From contig NZ_FNAM01000027.1 of assembly GCF_900101845.1 (NCBI RefSeq), forward strand, positions 1-64,000: a DNA stretch of 64,000 nt, read 5' to 3'. The translations under genes and the position numbers were made by a program. Below the pieces are notes generated by a model that was given only the letters and a program-made list of their open reading frames with translations, searched no databases and had not been told where the DNA came from. The stretch comes from Sporomusa acidovorans. Lineage in GTDB: Bacteria > Bacillota > Negativicutes > Sporomusales > Sporomusaceae. How positions within the stretch are numbered: position 1 is the stretch's first letter; every line of letters begins with the position of its first letter. Shown here piece by piece: positions 25,151-33,140 of this stretch.

Positions 25151-26035
25151 TCATTCTAAAGGAGGAACTACCTCTTCAAAAACAATCTCTGTATTCTCTC
25201 CACATTCTTCACATTTTAAAATTAATTTTTTCACATACCCATCTTCACCCAAGTCATCATTAATAATCTTCAGTTTTTTGCTTTTACAGACCCTACACTT
25301 ACACTGAGCAATTGGGTCGGAAACTTTCTGTCTTATGTTTTCGTAGATACCTACTAACGATGTACAAAGAGTAACACATGTTGATGCTTCATAGAATGTT
25401 GAATTGCTCGAATGGGTGATTTTACATGCATAATCCCAGGTAGCTTCCGTAACTTTCTTTATGATACTTCTATAGTCTCCATTATCTGATCCATCCAAGC
25501 AGAATTGAAGAAACAGCTCTGCCTTTTTCTTAAAATTTGATGCTTGCGGCTGCTCTTTATCACTTGCCATTTCTTCAAAATAGACAGAATTTCCTAACTC
25601 AATTAGTATTTCTCTACACTGCACCCCAATTGCTTGAAAATCTTCAATTTCTACTGCAGTATCTATTGATGAGGCAATAATCTTGAGTTTCCTAAATAAT
25701 TGCGGAGCAATATCACAGCCTAAAGTTATTGCCTCTATAAATTCCTCCGGTTTGTATTCAGAAGAAGCATTCATCCTATCCATTAATCCCATATGAAAAG
25801 AGTAAACCTCATCAGCAGAAAAATAATAGGCTTCTTGAGGGTATAAATTCATTGGAACAGAGTCTCCTTCGACGACCCACCAAGCTCCTTCTGTATCAGT
25901 TTTAACATTCCAAACTCGTACTTCTACGCCTAAATCGTTAAATTCATGCTCCGGTTTTGCACTCACAACCTTACATTTATTTTGACTTTGCCATTCAACA
26001 TATTTAGAAACTTCCTCCAAGGTTCTGTTAGCCAT
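25151..26035 (-). CDS. hypothetical protein with C-terminal zinc ribbon, next to rlmH
   Basis: 294 residues from the ATG at 26035 (MANRTLEEVSKYVEW), with ACGAGGAG upstream; an ATG at 26056 lacks a ribosome site. The C-terminal 55 residues form a zinc ribbon (CRVCKSKK and LKCEECGE). The middle (DYACKITHSSNSTFYEASTC) has a His-Ser-x-Asn pattern vaguely like HEPN-domain proteins, which I do not assert. It is the first gene inside the element from the rlmH side. No known family. Confidence 0.5.
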   Translation of the reverse strand: MANRTLEEVSKYVEWQSQNKCKVVSAKPEHEFNDLGVEVRVWNVKTDTEGAWWVVEGDSVPMNLYPQEAYYFSADEVYSFHMGLMDRMNASSEYKPEEFIEAITLGCDIAPQLFRKLKIIASSIDTAVEIEDFQAIGVQCREILIELGNSVYFEEMASDKEQPQASNFKKKAELFLQFCLDGSDNGDYRSIIKKVTEATWDYACKITHSSNSTFYEASTCVTLCTSLVGIYENIRQKVSDPIAQCKCRVCKSKKLKIINDDLGEDGYVKKLILKCEECGENTEIVFEEVVPPLE

Positions 26036-26193
26036 TATTTTTAACTCCTCGTTCATATTAAGATAAGTCGGTAATGTTCTCTAAACCATATGTTTCCCTC
26101 AAAGCGTATAAATCCCTTCCGATTTTCAAGCCCTGCACCATTTCACCGTGCTATTTTCTCTCCAAAAAGGTAACCGCTTACTGAATCAATTTC

Positions 26194-26208
26194 GAGGGCA
26201 ATCAGGGC
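26194..26208 (+). repeat. repeat copy D of the core leader motif (inverted)
   Basis: GAGGGCAATCAGGGC is identical over 15 nt to the start of leader copy C (22408-22394 on the minus strand) but lies on the plus strand, between the att-proximal gene and rlmH. Confidence 0.55.
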
Positions 26209-26242
26209 AGTTCACCTTTTTCACTAAAAACGCACAAAAAAA

Positions 26243-26276
26243 GCCCTCAAGCCCTGCAGAAACAGGACTTGAGGGC
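26243..26276 (-). terminator. terminator downstream of rlmH
   Basis: GCCCTCAAGCCCTG (26243-26256) and CAGGACTTGAGGGC (26263-26276) pair over 14 bp with one G-U on the minus strand. TTTTTTTG follows. It ends the walJ-htrA-rlmH transcript. Confidence 0.85.
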
Positions 26277-26286
26277 AAAAACCAGC

Positions 26287-26306
26287 ACCGTTACCAGTGG
26301 TACGGT
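26287..26306. other. candidate attachment site: imperfect palindrome over the rlmH stop codon
   Basis: ACCGTTACCA-G-TGGTACGGT is a 9-bp inverted repeat with one bulged T. It covers the last two codons and stop of rlmH. Large serine recombinases use short attB sites of this kind, and SCC elements insert exactly at the 3' end of rlmH. No second copy was found in the window, so the far attachment site may be outside it. Confidence 0.4.
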
Positions 26307-26770
26307 TCTCCCCGGCTAATCTTAAATGCGCGGTACACCTGCTCTACCAAAAGCAGCCGTATCATCTGATGGGTGAACGTCATTTTTGAGAAGGAAAGTC
26401 TTTCCTTAGCTGCCCTCACTACTTCAGCGGACAGTCCGAAAGCCCCGCCGATGATAAAGGTTATATCGCTTTGGCCGCTGAGGGCCAGACTGTCAAACTT
26501 GGCGGCCAATTGTTCCGAAGATAGCGCCTGGCCGGCGACATCGAGCACAATGAGATAGCTTCCCGTCCGCACGGCTTTTAAAAGGCGCTCACCCTCACGG
26601 GTGAGCGCTTGTGCTTTTTCTGCCGGTGACGGATTGTCCGGCATACGTTCTTCCGCAAGTTCGCTAATGTCCAGCTTGCAGTAAGGCGTAAGCCTCTTTA
26701 AAAATTCCTGAATACCGGCAGCTAAATACTTTTCTTTAATTTTCCCTATGGCAACAATTGTTATTTTCAT
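26291..26770 (-). CDS. rlmH: 23S rRNA (pseudouridine-1915-N3)-methyltransferase RlmH
   Basis: 159 residues, the normal length. A SPOUT methyltransferase: IIGGAFGLS near residue 105 is part of the AdoMet-binding knot, and the C-terminus VEQVYRAFKISRGEPYHW is the conserved active-site tail. It methylates pseudouridine 1915 in helix 69 of 23S rRNA. The start lies 2 nt after the protease stop. In staphylococci this gene (orfX) is the SCC integration target; here the reading frame is intact to its end next to the element. Confidence 0.97.
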   Translation of the reverse strand: MKITIVAIGKIKEKYLAAGIQEFLKRLTPYCKLDISELAEERMPDNPSPAEKAQALTREGERLLKAVRTGSYLIVLDVAGQALSSEQLAAKFDSLALSGQSDITFIIGGAFGLSAEVVRAAKERLSFSKMTFTHQMIRLLLVEQVYRAFKISRGEPYHW

Positions 26771-26772
26771 CG

Positions 26773-27891
26773 TTATTGTTCAGGCATTTCTTCCAGCAAT
26801 ACTGTGATGGTCGAGTTTTGCCCATTGCGTTTTATGACCACTTCTACTTTGCTGCCTACCTGCTGGCTGTCAAGTACGGCTCTAAGTTCAGCCACGCTAT
26901 TGGTTTCAGCACCGGCGACTTTGAGAATGACATCCCCTTCACTAATGCCGGCCTTGCTGGCCGGACCGGAAGGAGATACTTTAGCCACATAAACCCCCTT
27001 GTCCAGTTTAAGTTCATAGCCGTATTTCGCGGCGGAGGCCTGGTCTAAAGCGCCTACTCCCAGATAGGCCCTGACCACCCGGCCTTTATCAATCAGGGAT
27101 TGCAGTATCGGGCGGGCACTGTTGATAGGAATGGCAAAACCGATTCCTTCTACACCTGACAGGGAAATTTTCGCGCTGTTAATCCCGACAACCACCCCGT
27201 CGGCATTAACAAGGGCCCCGCCGGAATTGCCGGGGTTAATGGCAGCATCGGTCTGGATGAGTTTGAAACGACGCTCGCCGATATCAAGCGACCGGTTTAA
27301 AGCACTGATTACACCGGCGGTGACACTGCCTTTGAATTCAAGGCCAAGCGGGTTACCGATCGCAATAGCCGGTTCTCCCACCATAAGCGAATCCGAATCG
27401 CCGAGCGTAGCTACCGGCAGATTATCGGCCTCCACTTTTACAACAGCTAAATCTGTAGCCTGGTCGACACCAATCACTTTACCGTCCACGGTACGGCCAT
27501 CCGACAAGGATACGGATATTTCCTGCGCATCCTGCACAACATGATAATTAGTCGCTATGTATCCTTGCGCGTCAAAGATAACGCCTGAGCCTGTTCCTTG
27601 TTCGACCAGTACTTTGCGGTTGCTAAAAAAGTCGCGGGCCAGTCCTTTGTTGGTAATCCCGACAACAGCCGGTCCAACCGACTGTGCCGCCCGGACAATG
27701 GCTGTATTGCGGGCTTCCGAAACCTGTGCCTGAACAGTAGGCGGCTGCAGCGCTTTAAAGGGCGATTCTGTGTTTGGCTTCTGAGATTTATCCATAACTT
27801 TGCCGGCACATCCCAGCACCAGGGTAGCGCCAACAATCATACTAATTAATGATATAACAATATAGGGTGTCAGCTTTTTGAACCATTTCAT
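26773..27891 (-). CDS. HtrA-type membrane-anchored serine protease with PDZ domain
   Basis: 372 residues from the ATG at 27891 (MKWFKKLTPY) behind TAGGAGGCG. An N-terminal transmembrane anchor (IVISLISMIVGATLVL) precedes a trypsin-like S1C domain with His in YIATNYHVV, Asp in ATDLAVVKVEA and Ser in NPGNSGGAL. A C-terminal PDZ domain follows (GVYVAKVSPSGPASKAG). It degrades or refolds damaged exported proteins at the membrane. The order walJ-htrA-rlmH is that of Bacillus walJ-htrC-rlmH. In Bacillus it is part of the WalRK locus, whose sensor and regulator genes are not in this window. Confidence 0.93.
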   Translation of the reverse strand: MKWFKKLTPYIVISLISMIVGATLVLGCAGKVMDKSQKPNTESPFKALQPPTVQAQVSEARNTAIVRAAQSVGPAVVGITNKGLARDFFSNRKVLVEQGTGSGVIFDAQGYIATNYHVVQDAQEISVSLSDGRTVDGKVIGVDQATDLAVVKVEADNLPVATLGDSDSLMVGEPAIAIGNPLGLEFKGSVTAGVISALNRSLDIGERRFKLIQTDAAINPGNSGGALVNADGVVVGINSAKISLSGVEGIGFAIPINSARPILQSLIDKGRVVRAYLGVGALDQASAAKYGYELKLDKGVYVAKVSPSGPASKAGISEGDVILKVAGAETNSVAELRAVLDSQQVGSKVEVVIKRNGQNSTITVLLEEMPEQ

Positions 27892-27902
27892 ATGATCGCC
27901 TC

Positions 27903-28685
27903 CTATTGGTGTTTGCAAATTCCTGATATTTGCTCAGGATAGGTAAGATGCAAGGTAATGTCTTGATTCACCTTACAGCCTTCTTGGGTTATAATATCGG
28001 CAACCGTTTTTTCCGCCAGTTCGGGCCGGTTATTTTCCTGGCTCATATGTGCCAGAAATACATCGGTGTGCTGCTTGCGGTTCAGTCGCGCCAGTGTCCA
28101 GCCGGCATCGGTATTCGCCAAATGCCCGCGGTTGCTCATAATTCGTTTTTTCAGAGGCCAGGGGTAACTGCCGTTTTTCAGCATATCAACGTCATGATTT
28201 GACTCTAACACCAACACGTCGGAAAAGGCTAATGCTTCTTTGACTGTCGGCGTTACAAACCCGAGGTCGGTCGCTATCCCTACTTTGGTACTGCCTGCAT
28301 ATAGACGAAACCCGACAGGATCGGCCGCGTCATGGGAAATACCGAAGGGTTCAATTTTTACCTTGCCGATATCCAGACTGTCGACAAGCGTCAGGCAGCA
28401 TTCATCCGGCAATACATGGCGGCAATACATGGATTGCCAGGTATCCGGCCGGGCGTATGCGGGCAGATGATATTTTTTGAGCAGTGTCGTCAGCCCGCTG
28501 ACATGATCGCGATGTTCATGGGTGATGAGTACACCGTCAAGATCTTCAATATTGGTTCCGAGTTTAGCAAGGGACTGCTTGATGCGTCGTGTACTAATAC
28601 CGGCATCCACCAATAATTTGGTGTTTTCCATTTCCACAAATATAGCATTTCCGGTACTGCCACTGGCTAAAACATGAATTTGCAT
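27903..28685 (-). CDS. walJ: WalJ/YycJ-type metallo-beta-lactamase-fold hydrolase
   Basis: 260 residues. MBL fold with LLVDAGIS, the zinc motif THEHRDH (HxHxDH), and NHDVDMLKNGSYPWPLKKRI. The Bacillus homologue WalJ is a DNA exonuclease-like protein linked to cell-wall and DNA repair control. The gene precedes the HtrA-type protease by 11 nt. The upstream walRKHI genes of Bacillus are replaced here by phosphomannomutase. Confidence 0.9.
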   Translation of the reverse strand: MQIHVLASGSTGNAIFVEMENTKLLVDAGISTRRIKQSLAKLGTNIEDLDGVLITHEHRDHVSGLTTLLKKYHLPAYARPDTWQSMYCRHVLPDECCLTLVDSLDIGKVKIEPFGISHDAADPVGFRLYAGSTKVGIATDLGFVTPTVKEALAFSDVLVLESNHDVDMLKNGSYPWPLKKRIMSNRGHLANTDAGWTLARLNRKQHTDVFLAHMSQENNRPELAEKTVADIITQEGCKVNQDITLHLTYPEQISGICKHQ

Positions 28686-28842
28686 AATTACCTCTTTGAT
28701 TAACTATCTTATTGAAATTAGCAATATATTCGACCCGGCAGCCAACAAATCCTTTTTCCCTAAATAAATTATGAACTTACTCCGAAAAAATCTACTTTGC
28801 CCGGTAATTAATCGAAGTTATCAATTAATATGTCCATGTCCG

Positions 28843-30192
28843 TTAGCTGCACTCTGCCGGCAGTTTGGCTGTGACCGCTTCCCGCAGTGCCGCCGGCAGT
28901 GCCGCCAATAAAGTTGCGGTAATCTCCCTTAGCCTTATACTGGTTTTCGCTTCAAACCGCAAGGTAAACAAGGGTTCCGTCACCGAGGCACGAATCATCC
29001 CCCAGCCATCATCAAACTCAATGCGTACTCCATCGATCCGGTTAGGCTTATAAGCGGCCAGTTTCGCCGCCACCTGATGAAGAATGGATTCCTTATCAGA
29101 ACCTGTATAGGTAACGCGGATGTCCGGTGTCAGCAAATAGTTGGGAATGGCGTCTACCTGCGCGGCCAGACTGCCTTGTTTAGCTACTAATTCACATATT
29201 TTAAGCCCGGAAAACATACCATCGTCATATCCCAGTTCGCGGAAAAAAAAGTGGCCGCTGATTTCACCGGCAAACAATGCCTGTTCCTGAATAAAGGCAG
29301 TTTTGCTAAAAGTGTGGCCGGCGCGGGCCATAATGGGACGTCCGCCTGCTTTTGCCACCTCTTCCGGTACAACCATGGAACACTTGGCATCATAGATAAT
29401 CGTACCCGGCCCGGCGGCAAGATACTGCCTGGCGATTAACACCATGATATCATCGTTATCAAGTGGACGCCCTGCTTCGTCAACAACGCCCACCCTGTCA
29501 CCGTCACCGTCAAAGCCAATTCCCAGCGCCGCCCCTTCTGCCCGCACCACAGCACCGAGCGCAGCGAGGTTTTCCGGCAAAGCAGGATTGGGGGGCCGCT
29601 GCGGAAAACGTCCATCCGGCGTACAATTCAGTTCGACAACTTCATAACCCAGCCGCTTGAACAATGGGGGCGCAATGGTGGCGGTTGCACCGCTGCCGGC
29701 ATCAAGCACAATTTTCAAATTCCCTGTATTGGCTTTGCCGGCCGTATACTCCAGATACTTCTCGATAACCGGCAACTGCGTGAGCTTGCCGTCACCGTGA
29801 GTCCGGGCATTTTGTTCAACCAATAGCCCAATATGAGCAATTTGTTCTTCGCTGACCGGTTTAGAACCAAGCACAAGCTTAAAACCGTTATACTGGGCAG
29901 GATTATGCGAAGCGGTTACCATAACTCCGCCGGTTGCACCGGCAGTCTGTAACGCATAGTAAAATACGGGAGTAGCTACTGTCCCGATATCAAGTACCTG
30001 GCAGCCGGACTCCACTAGCCCGTCAATCATCATTTTTTGCAAGGCCGGCGTAGATAAGCGTACATCCCCGCCTACCACGACCTGTTGTCCGGTAAGGATA
30101 ACCCCGATGGCCAACGCAATTCGCCTGACCAAATCGTCGGTTAAGTCCCTGCCTGCCACACCGCGAATATCACACGCTTTGAAAATGCTCAT
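28843..30192 (-). CDS. phosphomannomutase/phosphoglucomutase
   Basis: 449 residues, full length for the alpha-D-phosphohexomutase family. The catalytic phosphoserine loop TASHNPAQYNG lies near residue 95, the magnesium loop GFDGDGDRVG near 225, the sugar-binding GEISGHFFF and a C-terminal domain IDGVRIEFDDGWG with the phosphate loop. It interconverts hexose-1- and hexose-6-phosphates for nucleotide sugars of the outer envelope. Whether it prefers mannose or glucose cannot be read from the sequence. It reads on its own, 157 bp before walJ. Confidence 0.93.
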   Translation of the reverse strand: MSIFKACDIRGVAGRDLTDDLVRRIALAIGVILTGQQVVVGGDVRLSTPALQKMMIDGLVESGCQVLDIGTVATPVFYYALQTAGATGGVMVTASHNPAQYNGFKLVLGSKPVSEEQIAHIGLLVEQNARTHGDGKLTQLPVIEKYLEYTAGKANTGNLKIVLDAGSGATATIAPPLFKRLGYEVVELNCTPDGRFPQRPPNPALPENLAALGAVVRAEGAALGIGFDGDGDRVGVVDEAGRPLDNDDIMVLIARQYLAAGPGTIIYDAKCSMVVPEEVAKAGGRPIMARAGHTFSKTAFIQEQALFAGEISGHFFFRELGYDDGMFSGLKICELVAKQGSLAAQVDAIPNYLLTPDIRVTYTGSDKESILHQVAAKLAAYKPNRIDGVRIEFDDGWGMIRASVTEPLFTLRFEAKTSIRLREITATLLAALPAALREAVTAKLPAECS

Positions 30193-30305
30193 GCCTTTCT
30201 CCTCTCTGGCTTAGAAAACCCGGCTACCCGCTGAACCTTTAGCACAGTGCCAGCCGACGGTTGCACTTATGTTAACAGAAGTCAATAATAAGTTCTGTTT
30301 GACTA

Positions 30306-30339
30306 ACTAAAAGACTTGGCTATAGCCAAGTCTTTTAGT
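30306..30339 (-). terminator. terminator of the hydrogenase operon
   Basis: ACTAAAAGACTTGGC and GCCAAGTCTTTTAGT pair perfectly over 15 bp around TATA. It lies 82 nt after the hydrogenase large-subunit stop and could work in both directions. Confidence 0.7.
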
Positions 30340-30420
30340 ACTAGTCATTATTGTATCACTCCCGTAGGCCGGCTTCAACCGTTCTCTGTTCGCCGCGAAA
30401 AATAATAATTCATTTTATGG

Positions 30421-31806
30421 CTATTGTATTACCGGACACTCCACCAGGTGCACAGCGCAGGTAAAGCAGGGGTCAAAAGACCGGATCACCCGTCCGGCTT
30501 CAACCAAATTGGCGCCATCCGCTACCGGCGTGCCGATAAGCGCCTGTTCGACCGGCCCGCGCATTCCCTTGCTGTCACGCGGCGAAAAATTCCAGGTTGT
30601 CGGCGTAATAATCTGGTAATGAGTCACTTTATTATGCCGGTATTCCAACCAGTGCCCCAATGCCCCCCGCATAGCGTCAGTCAAGCCCACGCCACTTCCG
30701 CTGTCAAGCGGTGTAAACGGCTGGCAGGTGGGTGAATTGGGCACAATTTCATTCAGCCAGCCTTGAGTCAGGCGGCATATCTTTAATGTTTCTTCTGCCC
30801 TGGCAGCCAGACGGTCCATAACCGAAATTCCCCGGCGATAACCGCCATTAATAAACCCCCGCGCCAACGGCCCGCTCTCCACCGGCATATCATGATACCT
30901 AGGCGCCTTGACCCACGAATAAGCCTCCGCCTTGTCCCGGTCGGGGATAGTGCGTCCTTCCTGGGGGATTCGGCTTTCCTGATCATCAGTATACCAGCTA
31001 TAGCGAATTTCCTCCGTAATCAAATTGGCGTCAAGTGCCTCCAATCCCTGCTTCATGATCAAGCCGGCTTTGAAAGCGCGTTCGCCTGTTACCGGTGCGG
31101 GAAACATGCCATAGGACATAAAATTGCCGTAGCCGCCCCCTATGGAGTAGTAATCTTTATAGTAATCAGCAATAACCCGGATATCATATAGAAAAAAGTT
31201 TTCTACCCACTCCGCCAATTCCTGCAGAATGGCGCTATAGGCCATTAGCCGCTCGCTTGACGCCTGCTCGGTAACGCCGGTAGGCATAATAGTCTGCTGA
31301 TGCGGCGCCTTGGCGCCAAATACAGCCATAGCCTCATGCGCCCGCATAGCCATTACTGTACCTTCCTTGGCATGCTGCAAAAGTTCGGCGTTTAGTTTAG
31401 GCGGCAGGCGGAAATCCGCCTGCATTCCGGGCAAGTAAGGAGGCATGTCCGGCCCTTTGACATAGTCATACAATACAAGCAGATAAAAATGCCGCAAATG
31501 ATTTTGAATGATATCCGCGGCAAAGATTAAGTTCGTTAACTGCTGGCCGGTTGGAGTTGGTGCAACACCAAAGGCTTGCTGCTGCGCCATAGCGGCGGCG
31601 ACGGCATGAGCACCTGAGCAAATTCCGCAGATCCGCTGAGTAAACAGCGCAGCATCTTTCGGGTCGCGACCGACTAACATATTTTCAAATCCCCGGAACA
31701 AATGCCCGCCCAGCCAAGCATCTACAATCCTGCCGTTTTGCACCTCAACCTCAACTTTAAGCGGCTCATGGACACGTGTTACGGGAAAAACGGTCTGCCT
31801 GGCCAT
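30421..31806 (-). CDS. [NiFe] hydrogenase large subunit (exported uptake type)
   Basis: 461 residues from the ATG at 31806 behind GGAGGTGATC. It has the N-terminal Ni ligands in RICGICSGAH (C60, C63) and the C-terminal DPCFTCAVH (C447, C450) with an eight-residue tail LVECPVIQ that the maturation protease would remove after His. It binds the NiFe(CN)2CO centre and oxidises or makes H2. The folded subunit would cross the membrane with the Tat-targeted partner. No cytochrome b, maturation protease or Hyp gene is nearby, so those must lie elsewhere. Confidence 0.95.
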   Translation of the reverse strand: MARQTVFPVTRVHEPLKVEVEVQNGRIVDAWLGGHLFRGFENMLVGRDPKDAALFTQRICGICSGAHAVAAAMAQQQAFGVAPTPTGQQLTNLIFAADIIQNHLRHFYLLVLYDYVKGPDMPPYLPGMQADFRLPPKLNAELLQHAKEGTVMAMRAHEAMAVFGAKAPHQQTIMPTGVTEQASSERLMAYSAILQELAEWVENFFLYDIRVIADYYKDYYSIGGGYGNFMSYGMFPAPVTGERAFKAGLIMKQGLEALDANLITEEIRYSWYTDDQESRIPQEGRTIPDRDKAEAYSWVKAPRYHDMPVESGPLARGFINGGYRRGISVMDRLAARAEETLKICRLTQGWLNEIVPNSPTCQPFTPLDSGSGVGLTDAMRGALGHWLEYRHNKVTHYQIITPTTWNFSPRDSKGMRGPVEQALIGTPVADGANLVEAGRVIRSFDPCFTCAVHLVECPVIQ

Positions 31807-31811
31807 GCTGA

Positions 31812-33047
31812 TCACCTCCTGTGTTTTTGCCCCGGGCGAAAAAAGTCAACGACTTTCTGGCGCAGTGTTCTGGGCAGCCTGCGTTTAACCTTACTGCGTT
31901 CCAGGCTTTTACTTTCGCTAATCAGTGCATTTTGCTGCCGAATAAGGTCATCCAGTTCCTGTTTAAGCTGTTCCAGATTTTCCGGGGGATCAGGCTCAGT
32001 GGGCTTCGTACCGTCGAGCCAGTGTTTCCCCACCCGCTTGGCAACAACACTGGTAGCAAGATACGCGCCGACTGCCGCCGTTCCCAAACCAGCCGCAGCC
32101 GCACCGAATTTTTTAATATTGACGGCGCCCAATGGCGTTTGCAGATCAGGTAAATGCTGATAAAACGGCATCGTATTATCAGGGAACCCCGGATTGGCAC
32201 AGCCGATACACGGCGCGCCGGCTCTTACCGGCCAGTTAACATAATGATTCCACTGTCGTTTAGGGCAATCGGCATGGGTAATTGGTCCTTTACAGCCAAC
32301 CCGAAACAAGCAACCGCTTTCACCGGGAAACGAGGCAAAAATTCCATCTTCAAACTGCTGGCGGCGCTGGCATAAATCATGGATGGTTTGACCAAAGAAC
32401 ATTTTAGGCCGGTTATAACTATCAAGCTCCGGTAAGCCGTACATAATGAGATGACTGAATGTACCTGTCATCCAGTCCGGGTTGGCAGGACAACCGGGAA
32501 TATTAATGACAGGCTGTTTGATCACTTCCCATACTCCCTTGGCTCCTCCCGGGTTGGGATAGGCCGCCGCGGGACCGCCAAAGCAGGCACAGGTTCCGAC
32601 AGCAATAATCTGTTTGGCTTTAGGAGCAAACTCCTGCAGCGCTGCCAGTCCTGTCACCATTTGATTGTCCCGCTCAAAAATATGATTATAGCGTCCGTTA
32701 TCGGCAGTCATAACAGACCCCTCAATAACCAGCCAGAACTTGCCGGCTTCCTTTTCCACAGTATCCATTAACGCCTGCACAGCTTCCGAACCTTGTGCAA
32801 CATTAAGCAGCCAGTTATACCGCATATCGATCATATCGGTAAGCACCTGATGAAAGTTGGGATTCACCGCATTTTCAAAAGAAATGGAATTGCCGGTGCA
32901 AGATCCAAGCTCCAGCCAAATAACCGGCGGTTTAGTCAGTTTGCCTTCAGCAAAAACCTCACGCATTATGGGTATGAGGCAGTCGGTTAAACTAACGCTC
33001 GCTATTGTGGCAGTACATAGTTTGAGAAATTCTCGCCGGGTGAGCAT
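31812..33047 (-). CDS. [NiFe] hydrogenase small subunit, Tat-exported, with altered proximal-cluster motif
   Basis: 411 residues from the ATG at 33047 behind GGGGGGAG. The twin-arginine leader reads TRREFLKL. Iron-sulfur ligands: C50 of SCTGNS, GTCACFGG, NIPGCPANP, then GCKGP, HADCPKRQWN and GAPCIGCANPGFPD. Canonical small subunits have CxxC at the first site; here the second Cys is Asn (codon AAT). A hydrophobic anchor (FGAAAAGLGTAAVGAYLA) and a charged coiled tail (LEQLKQELDDLIRQQN) follow. The stop lies 5 nt before the large-subunit ATG. The pair should be membrane-bound and face outward. Confidence 0.93.
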   Translation of the reverse strand: MLTRREFLKLCTATIASVSLTDCLIPIMREVFAEGKLTKPPVIWLELGSCTGNSISFENAVNPNFHQVLTDMIDMRYNWLLNVAQGSEAVQALMDTVEKEAGKFWLVIEGSVMTADNGRYNHIFERDNQMVTGLAALQEFAPKAKQIIAVGTCACFGGPAAAYPNPGGAKGVWEVIKQPVINIPGCPANPDWMTGTFSHLIMYGLPELDSYNRPKMFFGQTIHDLCQRRQQFEDGIFASFPGESGCLFRVGCKGPITHADCPKRQWNHYVNWPVRAGAPCIGCANPGFPDNTMPFYQHLPDLQTPLGAVNIKKFGAAAAGLGTAAVGAYLATSVVAKRVGKHWLDGTKPTEPDPPENLEQLKQELDDLIRQQNALISESKSLERSKVKRRLPRTLRQKVVDFFRPGQKHRR

Positions 33048-33140
33048 TGACTCCCCCCTTATAGGCAATATTACCGCAATGTTAATTTTCCCAAGATTGG
33101 TCAATCTATGTAAAAAAGGGCACGCCGGCAAGCGTATCCC

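Noticed and set aside
26069..26084. GGTAATGTTCTCT resembles the GGTACGGTTCTCC of the rlmH end, as a possible second att copy.
   Set aside because: Only 10 of 13 bases agree. It lies upstream of the zinc-ribbon gene, and a distance of about 220 bp would make no sensible element. Chance is likely.
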